Shown piece by piece: positions 46,843 to 55,555 of a DNA stretch of 64,000 bases (the stretch's first letter is position 1; every line of letters begins with the position of its first letter). The position numbers and the translations under genes were made by a program. This DNA is from DATJLY01 sp963729295 (GTDB lineage: Bacteria; Pseudomonadota; Alphaproteobacteria; ATCC43930; CGMCC-115725). The notes below the pieces were generated by a model. It worked only from the letters and a program-made list of their open reading frames with translations. It was not told the DNA's origin and made no database searches. The stretch spans positions 248,001 through 312,000 of the forward strand of contig CAVSNJ010000004.1 of NCBI GenBank assembly GCA_963729295.1, written 5' to 3'.

Positions 46843-48115
46843 CGAAGCGGCGCCCCAACGTGTCGTCGTCGTCGGGGCGGGCTTTGGCGGATTGTGGACG
46901 GTCAAAGCACTTGCCAACGCGCGAGTCGACATCGTCGTCATCGACCGTGAGAACTATCACCTGTTCCAACCTCTGCTCTATCAGGTGGCGACCGCTGCCC
47001 TTTCTCCTGCCGACATTGCCGCCCCCATTCGCGGCATTGTTGGCGCCCACCGGAATGTTACCGTTATTTTGGGTGAGGTCGTCGGTATCGATCTCTCGGC
47101 GCGCGCGGTCTCTATCATGGGTGGGCGGCGTGTGCGCTACGACTATCTTGTGCTCGCCACCGGCGCCGGCCACGCTTATTTCGGTCACGACGATTGGGAA
47201 CCCTTTGCGCCCGGTCTGAAGCGCATCGAGGACGCGACCGAGATTCGGCGTCGAATACTGCTCGCCTTCGAGCGGGCCGAGAACGAAACCGACGCGGATG
47301 AACGTCAACGTCTGATGAATCTGGTCATCGTCGGTGGCGGTCCGACCGGCGTCGAACTCGCTGGCGCCATCGCCGAATTGGCCCGTCGAGCACTAGCGAA
47401 AGATTTTCGCAACATCGATCCGCGCGCCGCGCGCATCATTCTGGTCGAAGCCGGACCGCGGGTGCTGCCGAGCTTTCCGGAGGCTCTTTCCGATGACGCC
47501 AAGCGACGGCTGGAGCGGCTCGGCGCTGAAGTGCATCTCGGAACACCTATTACGGAGATCGGCCCATCGGGCGCGAAGGTCGGCGCGACGCACATTGAGG
47601 CGCGCACCGTGATCTGGGCCGCCGGTGTTGCTGCTTCACCTGCGGGACATTGGCTCGGCGCCAAATGCGACCGTGCCGGTCGGATTGAAGTCCATCCTGA
47701 CCTCTCCGTGCCTGGTCACCCTGAAATCTTCGCGATCGGCGATACTGCGCTGGTGCTCAACGCCGCCGGCAAGCCACTGCCTGGGGTGGCTCCAGTCGCC
47801 AAACAGGAGGGGCGCTATGTCGGCAAGGTGATCGCGGCCCGGCTGCGCGGCGCAGAAAATGTCGCGCCATTCCACTATCGTGACTACGGCAATCTCGCCA
47901 CCATTGGACGCAAGGCCGCTGTCGTCGATTTCGGCTGGCTTCGGTTACGCGGCTTGGCGGCCTGGCTGCTCTGGGCCGCCGCGCACATCTATTTTCTGAT
48001 CGGATTCCGCAATCGAACGATTGTCGTCCTCAACTGGATTTGGGCCTACTTCACGTTTCAGCGTGGCGCACGCCTTATCATCGGTCCGTTCCGTTGCATG
48101 GTCGGGAAGCTTTGA
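46823..48115 (+). CDS. ndh: Type II NADH dehydrogenase-like FAD oxidoreductase
   Basis: A 430-residue flavoprotein. FAD site VVVVGAGFGGLWTVKAL, DRENYHLFQPLLYQVATA (NDH-2 hallmark), NADH site VIVGGGPTGVELAGAIAEL, second FAD contact IFAIGDTAL, and a membrane-binding C-terminus (AWLLWAAAHIYFLIGFRNR). NDH-2 passes electrons from NADH to quinone without pumping protons. GTG 46823, preceded by AGAAGGA, lies inside the end of the GH15 gene (20-base overlap), so the gene closes the operon. It could reoxidise NADH made by the short-type Gnd. Confidence 0.9.
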   Translation: MLGSRHSEAAPQRVVVVGAGFGGLWTVKALANARVDIVVIDRENYHLFQPLLYQVATAALSPADIAAPIRGIVGAHRNVTVILGEVVGIDLSARAVSIMGGRRVRYDYLVLATGAGHAYFGHDDWEPFAPGLKRIEDATEIRRRILLAFERAENETDADERQRLMNLVIVGGGPTGVELAGAIAELARRALAKDFRNIDPRAARIILVEAGPRVLPSFPEALSDDAKRRLERLGAEVHLGTPITEIGPSGAKVGATHIEARTVIWAAGVAASPAGHWLGAKCDRAGRIEVHPDLSVPGHPEIFAIGDTALVLNAAGKPLPGVAPVAKQEGRYVGKVIAARLRGAENVAPFHYRDYGNLATIGRKAAVVDFGWLRLRGLAAWLLWAAAHIYFLIGFRNRTIVVLNWIWAYFTFQRGARLIIGPFRCMVGKL

Positions 48116-48119
48116 TCCT

Positions 48120-48137
48120 GTCGCGGCTTTGCGCGAC
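48120..48137. terminator. Weak hairpin after the pentose phosphate operon
   Basis: GTCGCG (48120-48125) and CGCGAC (48132-48137) form a 6-bp GC-rich stem with a 6-base loop, starting 5 bases past the ndh stop. No T-run follows, so terminator function is uncertain. Confidence 0.35.
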
Positions 48138-48501
48138 ATTGATTCCGCGCCTCTGCCAGCGTCAAAACATGCGATCTTGTAAAACGCGGTTCTTTCGCGA
48201 TAGACGCCCGCGCTTCGTCAGCTCACAGTCGAGATCATGACATCATGGCGACTGACGTGACGCTTAGCTGCGATTGCTGTTGTCGTCGTGATCAACGGAT
48301 CTGCAACCGGTTGCGCCCGTTTCAGTTCCAATGCCGCGCAAGTTGGCGGAAACGGCGGCGTCTCCTGTGACAAACTAGGACCCCAATCACCAACGGCGGT
48401 TTCCGGGGCGTGCGACGTTCCGGTATCGGTGCCATACGGTCGCGGCGTGCTTATGGGTGTGTACTGACCCGAGCCCGCGCTCGTGTTCCTGGGCGACGAG
48501 C
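48138..48501. other. Gap with a possible start-less lipoprotein remnant
   Basis: One plus-strand frame is open from 48261 to TGA 48465-48467 and reads LAAIAVVVVINGSATGCARF, then SSNAAQVGGNGGVSCDKLGP, i.e. a hydrophobic segment, a lipobox-like ATGC and a Gly/Ser-rich part with Cys. There is no ATG, GTG or TTG before the hydrophobic part in frame (a TGA stands at 48258-48260), so it may be a decayed lipoprotein gene. The remainder shows nothing recognisable. Confidence 0.3.
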
Positions 48502-48651
48502 CTATTCGCCTTCGATTTTCCGGAGCTCGCTCTCCTTCTCTGCGATCAGCTGTTCGAGGATGCGGATTGCGCGCTCGTCAATCACCGATTTCAGCAATCT
48601 GCGATAGCGCTCGAGATCGCGCCGCAGCACTTCGGCCCTCGATCGGCTCAT
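48502..48651 (-). CDS. Small coiled-coil-like protein (49 residues)
   Basis: A 49-residue, highly charged helical protein (VLRRDLERYRRLLKSVIDER, then ILEQLIAEKESELRKIEGE) with heptad-like spacing of Leu/Ile. Its ATG (48651) overlaps the stop of the 73-residue gene before it as ATGA, a classic translational-coupling layout, which supports both as real genes. No family named. Confidence 0.6.
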   Translation of the reverse strand: MSRSRAEVLRRDLERYRRLLKSVIDERAIRILEQLIAEKESELRKIEGE

Positions 48652-48869
48652 GACGAACGCGAGCGCCATGACTGGGCGATGATGCGTTGTATACGCTCGA
48701 TGAGCGTGGATGAGGCGCCGATCCGCGCGGCTGCCCGCTGCGCGGCGGTCCTAAATAGCGCCGCGAGCGTTTGATCGCCCAGCTCTTCGGCAAGCACCGC
48801 GAGCTCGCAGCTGCGATGCAGGACGGTCCAAGCGAGGTAACGTTCTTTGAATTCGGTTTCGGCGCTCAT
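48648..48869 (-). CDS. Small helical protein (73 residues)
   Basis: A 73-residue protein (MSAETEFKERYLAWTVLHRS start, then CELAVLAEELGDQTLAALF and AAQRAAARIGASSTLIERI). It is Ala-rich and predicted all-helical, with no signal or membrane segment. ATG 48869 is chosen, though no good ribosome site is seen; a TTG at 48920 is a possible longer start. It overlaps the following 49-residue gene by 4 bases. The two could form a pair of interacting proteins. Function unknown. Confidence 0.55.
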   Translation of the reverse strand: MSAETEFKERYLAWTVLHRSCELAVLAEELGDQTLAALFRTAAQRAAARIGASSTLIERIQRIIAQSWRSRSS

Positions 48870-48981
48870 GGCGAGGGTTACCGGCAGGATTGCTGCCTGG
48901 ACCCCCGACAGCCGCAGCAACCCTAGGGCTCACCCCGGGTTCGCCGCCAATTCCTAATCGTCACCTCGCCATGCACGTCAT

Positions 48982-49952
48982 TCATCCAGCAAGCGCCTGT
49001 AGGCGTGGGCGGCGGCCGCGCTCCGGCAGCCATTGCAGCGAAGAGGCGGCATGCATCTGGCGAAATTCCTCCTCGATCACGCCGCGCAGCCAGCGGTGGC
49101 CGGCGTCGCGTTCGTGGCGGACAAGCCAGACCGCTTCGACCGTGAAGGCAAGCGCTACCGGCAGCGGCCGGAGCGCCACCCGCGCCGGGTCGATATAAAG
49201 CTTGACCCACTGCTCCGGCAGCACGGCGCACAGGTCGGAATTGACGACGATCGACGGCAACGCCGCGAGGCTTGGCACCGTGACCACGATATGGCGTTGC
49301 AGCAATTTCTTGTTGACGATGGGGTCGAGGACCTCGACCCCGGTCACGCGCCGCAGCACGCTCACATACGCCAGCGACAGGAACGTGTCGAGCGTCTGTC
49401 CCGCCGCGCGGCTGGATGGTCGCAGCGCATGACGACGACGAAGCGGTCTTTCAGCAGCCGCTTCTGCCGCCATTCGGGGCCTGGCGGCTCACGGCAGCAC
49501 ACGCGCAGCTGGATGTCACCGGCATCGTGGAAGTCAGGATCGGTGGCGATCGGCAACTGGTCGAAATAAAGCTTGAGACGCGGCGCATCGCGGTGCAGGC
49601 GCACAATGAGCCGCGACATGAGACAGCTCGTGAGATAGGCGGAGAGGCGCAACCGAAAGGTCCGCTCCGAGGTCGCCGGGTCGAAGTGTTGCGGCTCGCC
49701 GACCGCGTGCTCGATCCCGCGAAGCGCGGCGCGGATCGGCTCGATCAGCTCAAGGGCGCGGCGCGTTGGCACCATGCCGCTCCTCGGCCGCCGGATAAGA
49801 TCGTCCTTGAAGGTTGCACGCAGCCGACGGAGGGCGTGGCTCATCGCCGACTGGCTGATGCCGACTTTCTCGGCCGCGCGCGTGACGCTCCGCTCGCTCA
49901 TCAGTGCGTCGAAGATCACCAGAAGATTTAGATCGACGCTGCGCAGCTTCAT
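48982..49952 (-). pseudogene. LysR-family transcriptional regulator, frameshifted
   Basis: The 5' part (49952 down to about 49400) reads as a LysR protein of the NodD/LinR-like branch: VDLNLLVIFDALMSERSVTR, KVGISQSAMSHALRRLRATF, then effector-domain segments PRLKLYFDQLPIA and KDRFVVVMRCDHPAA. The match then jumps to another frame (Q-T-L-D-T-F-L-S-L-A-Y, NKKLLQRHIVVTVPSLAALP, VEAVWLVRHERDAGHRW), ending at 48982. One missing base in the G-run near 49399-49403 (minus strand GGCGGGAC) would restore a ~323-residue protein. It could be a true inactivating mutation or a sequencing error. It lies downstream of hdeD on the same strand. Confidence 0.75.
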
Positions 49953-49968
49953 CGCAGAAAGCAGGAGA

Positions 49969-50556
49969 TCATATTGTCGCCTTTCGACGAGCCTCCAGCG
50001 CCATCGCGATGAGCGTGGCGCCGCCGAACACCATATCGACGCCGACGATAAGACCAAGCGCCCAGACAAGCGTGCCGGGCAGTCCGGAGATGACGATAAC
50101 GGCGAGGATCAGGTCGATGATGCCGTTCACCATCATCCACTCCCATCTGCCGGAGAGCGCCCGGCGATGGGCGATGGCAAGTGCGATGAGCATGACCCCG
50201 TCAAAAATGAAGAAGGCCGTCAACACAAAGGTGAGAGTGACTAGGCCGCGCAGCGGATTCCACAGCAAGATACCTCCCGCAATCAGCGCCGCGCAGGCCG
50301 ATAGCAACGACCAGCCAAAGCCCGGTGCCCGCCGCGCCCGCACGGAGGCGACAAAGCCCACGATCCCTGCCATGAGCAACAGCCATCCCAGGAACACCGT
50401 GGCAAAGAGGCCAGCAAGAAGCGGGGTCACGATCGCAACAAGTCCGAGCACACTGAGCACGATTCCTTCGCCCAGAAATAGGCGCCAATGGTCGTGCATG
50501 GATTGGGCAAGTGCCGCTGGTACGCCGGAACTGGCCGATGGCTGCATCGTGGACAT
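49969..50556 (-). CDS. hdeD: HdeD-family membrane protein (DUF308)
   Basis: A 195-residue integral membrane protein with about six transmembrane segments (e.g. GIVLSVLGLVAIVTPLLAG, FLGWLLLMAGIVGFVASV, LVWALGLIVGVDMVFGGATL), matching the HdeD/DUF308 family linked in enterobacteria with acid resistance at high cell density. It stands between the frameshifted lysR and the EmrB-type gene, all minus strand. Role in acid or envelope stress is inferred from the family. Confidence 0.88.
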   Translation of the reverse strand: MSTMQPSASSGVPAALAQSMHDHWRLFLGEGIVLSVLGLVAIVTPLLAGLFATVFLGWLLLMAGIVGFVASVRARRAPGFGWSLLSACAALIAGGILLWNPLRGLVTLTFVLTAFFIFDGVMLIALAIAHRRALSGRWEWMMVNGIIDLILAVIVISGLPGTLVWALGLIVGVDMVFGGATLIAMALEARRKATI

Positions 50557-50636
50557 GGCGGCTGCCTTCCTACTGCGTGCATCTGACGTGGTCTTTCGCG
50601 TTCACATCCCGTTTAGTCTAATCGCACGATGATCGC

Positions 50637-52358
50637 TTAGCGAAGCTCGGCATGGGGGGATTCTGGGACCATCAAAGTGACCGGCGGCGGGACCGCCCCG
50701 GCGGTCGCGCCGACCGAGTTTTCTTGCGGCGGCGGCGTGCGGAGAAACAGCATCAGCAGCAGACCGGCGATCGTGGCGAAGCCGAGAATCATGAAGCCAT
50801 CGACGAACGCCAGCACGTAGGCTTGGCCGCGCACGGCTTGGGCAAGTAGCGCCGTAGCGCGCGTGTGTGCTGCGACCTCACCGACCGAGCGTGACGTCAC
50901 GGCGTTCGCGTAATCCTGAAGCCGCTCGATGCTCAATGACGAACCCGTAGTGACGTGCAACCCGATGAGGTTTGAATAGAGCTGCTCGCGCATCCGCACG
51001 AAGGTTTGCATGAAGGCCGAACCGAGTTCCGCGCCAAAGAGCCGCCCGGTCTGCAGCAACGCGCCGAAGGTGAGGGCCTGGGTCGGATCCAAATGCTTCA
51101 GGAAAAACCATACCAGCGACGTGAGCGCGATGGACTGCCCGGCCGCTTGCACGATCTGCGACGGGAGGAAATCGTTGCCTATCCAGCTGCCCGTGAGTTG
51201 TCCGGCCATGAAACACGCGCAGCCGATGAGCGCGAAGCCGAACGCCAGGGGAATTCGCGAATCAACGAAGCGAAGAACCGTCGCAACTAGCGGTGTAATC
51301 AGGAATTGTGGCAGAGCAATCCATTTCAGCACGCCACCGATCTCGATCGCCCGATAATTCAGAACCGTCGTCAGATATTGCGGAATGATGTAGGCGGTCG
51401 AGAGAATGATAAAGCGGAAGAAGGTGATGTAGAGGACGAGCAGCGGAATATTGCCACTCGCCGCGAAACGGAGATTGATCCACGGGCGCTTGCTGATCGA
51501 TTCTTGTAGGACAAAGGCCACGAGCAGAATGCCGCCCCCCAACAGCAATGCGTTGATAAGGCCGGAATTAAGCCAATCCAGGCGATTGCCCTGATCGAGG
51601 GCGGCATAGAGCAGGCTGAAGCCTAAGCTTGCGTAGAGGATCCCCGACCAGTCCGCGGTCTTGAGCAGCGCGCGGTTCACGGCTTGGCGCGGCACACCGA
51701 AATAAACACAGACCAGCATGAGCGGCGCGAGCAGAGACGTGTCCCAAAAAATCCAGGGCCACGACCAGTGGGTGTCGAACCAACCCTCGACCGAGGCGGC
51801 GATGTTGAGCGACAACTCCAGATTCATTGAATAGGCCGCGACTCCGTACACAACCATCCTCGGCGGCAGGCTCTGCACCACGAAGCCGATGGTGAGCGGG
51901 ATGAATGTGCCTGAGGACAAGCCGCTCACAAACTGGTAAGCCAGCACGAAGTTGAGGCTGGGCGAGAACGGCAGGAGTAGGTTCGATATGGCGAAGACGC
52001 TGCACGAGATCATGAGGATACGACGCGTCCCAAACACCATCCCAAGCCAGGCCGAAACCGGTCCGACCATCATCTGGCCGACCGTGAGCGCTGTGGTGAT
52101 CCATGCCCCTTCGTCGAAGCCGGCATGGACCGCGCCCTCGACGTCGGCGAGGCCGAACGAAGTTATGCGGCTATCGAGCGTCGATATGACCGATCCCAAG
52201 AGCACGGCGATCACGCCGATGTAGGGTCGGGTGGTGATGGTCGGCGGCAACTGTGCCGCTTTGTCGGCGTGGTGACAGAGCGAGTGGATCTGCGCTCGAG
52301 GACGATGCGAGGTTAGGGCTTGGGCCATACCCCTCGGGATGTTTCGCAGCGCGCGCAT
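50637..52358 (-). CDS. emrB: MFS drug exporter, DHA2/EmrB type
   Basis: A 573-residue major-facilitator protein with about 14 hydrophobic segments. DHA2 marks: VIAVLLGSVISTLDSRITSF, DEGAWITTALTVGQMMVGPV, and LGMVFGTRRILMIS (motif A-like). Pairs with the EmrA-like adaptor encoded immediately upstream (8 bases) to move drugs or toxic acids across both membranes. ATG 52358 is used; ATG 52328 (MAQALTSH) is an alternative with GAGGGG too close for good initiation. Confidence 0.92.
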   Translation of the reverse strand: MRALRNIPRGMAQALTSHRPRAQIHSLCHHADKAAQLPPTITTRPYIGVIAVLLGSVISTLDSRITSFGLADVEGAVHAGFDEGAWITTALTVGQMMVGPVSAWLGMVFGTRRILMISCSVFAISNLLLPFSPSLNFVLAYQFVSGLSSGTFIPLTIGFVVQSLPPRMVVYGVAAYSMNLELSLNIAASVEGWFDTHWSWPWIFWDTSLLAPLMLVCVYFGVPRQAVNRALLKTADWSGILYASLGFSLLYAALDQGNRLDWLNSGLINALLLGGGILLVAFVLQESISKRPWINLRFAASGNIPLLVLYITFFRFIILSTAYIIPQYLTTVLNYRAIEIGGVLKWIALPQFLITPLVATVLRFVDSRIPLAFGFALIGCACFMAGQLTGSWIGNDFLPSQIVQAAGQSIALTSLVWFFLKHLDPTQALTFGALLQTGRLFGAELGSAFMQTFVRMREQLYSNLIGLHVTTGSSLSIERLQDYANAVTSRSVGEVAAHTRATALLAQAVRGQAYVLAFVDGFMILGFATIAGLLLMLFLRTPPPQENSVGATAGAVPPPVTLMVPESPHAELR

Positions 52359-52365
52359 CGCGTGC

Positions 52366-53529
52366 CTAATCCGCGCCGGCGCCGGGCCCGGAATGTTTCG
52401 GGCTGGTGTCGATGGTGGCGATCACCGACATGCCGGGCCGCAGCAGGTTTTGAAGGGCCGGGTCTGGATCGAGAACGATCTTCACGGGGATGCGCTGCAC
52501 GATCTTGGTGAAGTTGCCGGTCGCATTGTCGGGAGGCAGCAGCGAGAATTGCGCGCCGGAGGCCGGCGACCAACTATCGACGTGCCCGTGCAGCACCGTG
52601 CCGGGAAAGGTATCCACTGTTACGCGCGCTGGTTGGCCGATGCGAATGCGCGTTAGCTGGGTCTCCTTGTAGTTGGCGATGACCCAGACATTGGGAAGAG
52701 GGACGATCGAGATCACCTGGGTTCCGGCGTTCAGATATTGACCAGTCTGGACTTGGCGCTGACCGACCATACCGTCGACGGGCGCCGTGATGCGGGTATA
52801 GCCGAGATTGATCCGTGCAAGATCGCGCATCGCTTGCTGCGCGCCGAGCGTCGCGCGCGCCTGCTTTTCCTGGCTGTCCAGCACCTTGAGCTGTTGGCGC
52901 TGTTGATCGAGTTGCGCCCGGTTGAGAGCGAGCGTGCCCTCGGTCCGCTTTTCGTTGTCGACCGCCTGCTCGGTGATTTGCGGCGTTCCAGCGAGCTTCG
53001 TTTGCAGTAAAGCCTGTTGGCGTACCGTTTCCAGGTGGTAGCGGGTCAGATCCGCCTGGGTGGCACTGATCGTCGCCTCCGCCTGCTCGATCAGCGTCGC
53101 CTGCAGTATCTTCTGCTGGGCGATCGTTTCGAGTGACGCTTGCGCGCCAGCGACGTTCGCCTCGGCCTGGGCGAGCTGAGCGCGATAATCGTCATCGACG
53201 ATCTCGACCAAAAGATCGCCGGCTTTGACCCGCTGAAAATCTCGAACAGGCACCTGGCGGACATACCCCGGGACCTGTGCGGCGAGTGGAGTCGTATCAG
53301 CCCACAGGTAGGCGTCATCGGTGCTCTGCAGCACGGCCGATCCGACCCACCCGCCCCACTCATATGCCACCAACGCAACAAGCCCGATGGCCAGGAGCAC
53401 AATGAACAATCTGAGGCCGATGCCGAACCACGGAAAAACATGGGCCGGTGCCGCGGCACGCGGCGGCTCGCCGGCGGCATCGCGCGCGCGCGCCGACGGT
53501 TTCTCCAGGCTAGCGGGCTGGTCGTTCAT
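52366..53529 (-). CDS. emrA: EmrA/HlyD-type secretion adaptor
   Basis: A ~387-residue membrane fusion protein: cytoplasmic N-terminus, one membrane anchor (GIGLRLFIVLLAIGLVALVA, about residues 36-57), lipoyl halves (PLAAQVPGYVRQVPVRDFQR, GDLLVEIVDDDYRAQLAQAE), a long alpha-hairpin (about 110-210), YTRITAPVDGMVGQRQVQTG, and the beta-barrel. ATG 53529 is selected; the longer open frame to 53658 lacks homology-like features. It forms an operon with the MFS gene. Confidence 0.9.
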   Translation of the reverse strand: MNDQPASLEKPSARARDAAGEPPRAAAPAHVFPWFGIGLRLFIVLLAIGLVALVAYEWGGWVGSAVLQSTDDAYLWADTTPLAAQVPGYVRQVPVRDFQRVKAGDLLVEIVDDDYRAQLAQAEANVAGAQASLETIAQQKILQATLIEQAEATISATQADLTRYHLETVRQQALLQTKLAGTPQITEQAVDNEKRTEGTLALNRAQLDQQRQQLKVLDSQEKQARATLGAQQAMRDLARINLGYTRITAPVDGMVGQRQVQTGQYLNAGTQVISIVPLPNVWVIANYKETQLTRIRIGQPARVTVDTFPGTVLHGHVDSWSPASGAQFSLLPPDNATGNFTKIVQRIPVKIVLDPDPALQNLLRPGMSVIATIDTSPKHSGPGAGAD

Positions 53530-53762
53530 GGCAGCTGTGCTATCCGTGCGATGGCCAAGTTCGTCCACATTGCTCAGATCTTGAACCGAGCGAACGCATG
53601 AGCAGCCCTCCTGCGCTGCTGCATTCCGAATGCTGGATCCCGACGACACGCACGGCATTGTCGCGAGGGGGCGCCTCGATCACGCCGCACGCTCATCCAT
53701 CTCGGCGAGTATCTCGAGCAATTCGAGACGAATGCTTCGCAGTGGGCACAGACATGGAGGTC

Positions 53763-53879
53763 TTACTTTAAAATTCGGCTGCCGACAATCGGCGTGCCGG
53801 TCGACACCACAATCACCGTCCCCGCGGTCGTCGCTGTTTGCAGCGCGCGCGGATCGAGCCGCTGAATCGTGATCTCCAT
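53763..53879 (-). CDS. Possible 38-residue peptide gene
   Basis: A short frame reading MEITIQRLDPRALQTATTA and ending with two beta-like segments (VIVVSTGTPIVGSRILK) begins at ATG 53879. AAGGA lies about 11 bases upstream. It is the only sensible frame in the 458-base stretch between emrA and dps; no other gene is seen there. It could be a small peptide or a remnant; low confidence. Confidence 0.25.
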   Translation of the reverse strand: MEITIQRLDPRALQTATTAGTVIVVSTGTPIVGSRILK

Positions 53880-53987
53880 CGCCGGTATGTCCTTCTTTCG
53901 GAGTCAATCCTGCCGTAACGCAGGCTGGATCACTCTTTTCGGATGACACGTCTTTTCCGCGACTGCACGCCCGGCGGCGTCAAATCC

Positions 53988-54515
53988 TCATTCGCCCGTG
54001 TTGCCTCGACGGCTTGCTTCGAAGAGAAACCAGGTGCGCCGCTCACTCTCATCGATCCAATTCTCGAGGAGGCTTGCGCTCGCGACATCACCATGCTCGT
54101 CGCACAAGCCATGCGTTGCGCGCATGCGTGCGGCCAACTGAACATTATCCTCGCGCAATTCCGCCAGCATGTCGAGCGGCGTGACGTAATCCGCGTCGTT
54201 GTCGGAAACGCGCTGCAGGCGGGCAATGTGGCCGACGGAACGCAAAGTCATTCCGCCGAGCTTCCGAACGCGCTCCGCAATATCATCGGTGGTGGCAAAG
54301 ATCTGCTCCCCCTGTTCGTCGAGCAGCAGATGATAGTCGCGGAAGTGCGGACCCGAGACGTGCCAATGGAAGTTCTTCGTCTTCATGTAGAGCGCGAACA
54401 TGTCGGCGAGGAGCGCGTTGAGGGCGCCGGAAATGTCGCGTACGGCGTTTGCTTCGAGATTGGACGGCGTTTGGAGCGGCGCCGTGCCGCGAGGCTGCGC
54501 AGTCTTGACGTTCAT
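53988..54515 (-). CDS. dps: Dps-family ferroxidase / DNA-protection protein
   Basis: A 175-residue ferritin-like protein that stores iron with peroxide and shields DNA. Marks: ALNALLADMFALYMKTKNFH with WHVSGPHFRDYHLLLDEQ (ferroxidase His and Asp/Glu residues), then IFATTDDIAERVRKLG and a C-terminal helix with ASLLENWIDESERRTWFLFE. The ATG 54515 has AAGGAG 9 bases upstream. It begins 32 bases after an alpha/beta hydrolase gene, so the two may share a transcript, which suggests an oxidative-stress response. Confidence 0.9.
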   Translation of the reverse strand: MNVKTAQPRGTAPLQTPSNLEANAVRDISGALNALLADMFALYMKTKNFHWHVSGPHFRDYHLLLDEQGEQIFATTDDIAERVRKLGGMTLRSVGHIARLQRVSDNDADYVTPLDMLAELREDNVQLAARMRATHGLCDEHGDVASASLLENWIDESERRTWFLFEASRRGNTGE

Positions 54516-54547
54516 GATTGGCTCTCCTTCGTCGGTCGAATTGACGG

Positions 54548-55378
54548 TTAGCGCGTCGCCGCATTCAAGAACACGAGCAAATCGGCGTTGACCTGATCCT
54601 TCAAGGTCGTGCACATCCCGTGCGGCGCGCCCTTGTACACCTTGAGTCTCGCATTCTTGATCAGCTTCGATGACTTCATTGCCGCGGCGCCGATCGGGAC
54701 GATCTGGTCGTCATCGCCGTGCAGGATCAGTGTCGGAACGTCGAACCGGTTGAGATCCTGGGTCAGATCCGTCTCGGAAAAGGCCTTGATGCAAAGATAA
54801 GCCGCCGGGAAGCCGGCCATCATTCCCTGGAGCCAGAATGAGTGGCGCACGCCTTCGGAAATCTTGGCGCCGGGCCTGTTGTATCCGTAGAACGGCATGC
54901 TGAGTTCCCGCCAGAACTGCGAACGGTCGGCTTTGACGGCCGCACGAAGCTGATCAAACGCTTCGATCGGCGTGCCTTCGGGGTTGGCCGGCGTCTTGAG
55001 CATCAGGGGCGGGATGGCGCCGATCAGCACAGCTCCCGCTGCACGCCCGGTACCGTGGCGGCCGATATAGCGGGCGACCTCGCCGCCGCCCGTGGAATGG
55101 CCGACATGGATCGCGTTTTTCAGGTCAAGCGCGGTGACGAGCGTCGCGAGGTCATCGGCATAAGTATCGAGGTCGTTGCCGTTCCAGGGTTGGCTCGATC
55201 TTCCATGTCCGCGGCGGTCATGGGCAATACAGCGGTAACCCTGCGAGACGAGAAAGAACATCTGGTCTTCGAAGGCATCTGCGCTGAGAGGCCATCCATG
55301 ACTGAAGACGACGGGCCGCCCCGCGCCCCAATCGTTGAAAAAGATCGTCGTGCCGTCCTTCGTTGTGATTGTGCTCAT
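54548..55378 (-). CDS. Alpha/beta hydrolase, non-heme chloroperoxidase/esterase type
   Basis: A 276-residue alpha/beta hydrolase. N-terminal TKDGTTIFFNDWGAGRPVV, oxyanion-hole HGWPLSADAFEDQ, nucleophile elbow HVGHSTGGGEVARYI (Ser), acid LILHGDDDQIVPI (Asp) and KGAPHGMCTTL (His). This set is typical of cofactor-free perhydrolase/esterases. It probably hydrolyses esters; peroxidase activity is a side reaction in the family. It is divergent from nothing nearby and leads into dps. Confidence 0.9.
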   Translation of the reverse strand: MSTITTKDGTTIFFNDWGAGRPVVFSHGWPLSADAFEDQMFFLVSQGYRCIAHDRRGHGRSSQPWNGNDLDTYADDLATLVTALDLKNAIHVGHSTGGGEVARYIGRHGTGRAAGAVLIGAIPPLMLKTPANPEGTPIEAFDQLRAAVKADRSQFWRELSMPFYGYNRPGAKISEGVRHSFWLQGMMAGFPAAYLCIKAFSETDLTQDLNRFDVPTLILHGDDDQIVPIGAAAMKSSKLIKNARLKVYKGAPHGMCTTLKDQVNADLLVFLNAATR

Positions 55379-55555
55379 GCTGCGCCTTTCTTTGTTTCCG
55401 GTTAGGTGTGATATGTGGGTGCCGCGGTGTCGCTCGCGGGAGCTTTGTTCGCGAACGCGACGATCCGGCCGGCATGCCGGTCCGTCGCCAGGCGCGAATA
55501 CTCGAGAGCGTCATCCATCCTCCTTCGAGGGGCGGCGTCGGGATGAAGCGCGGTT

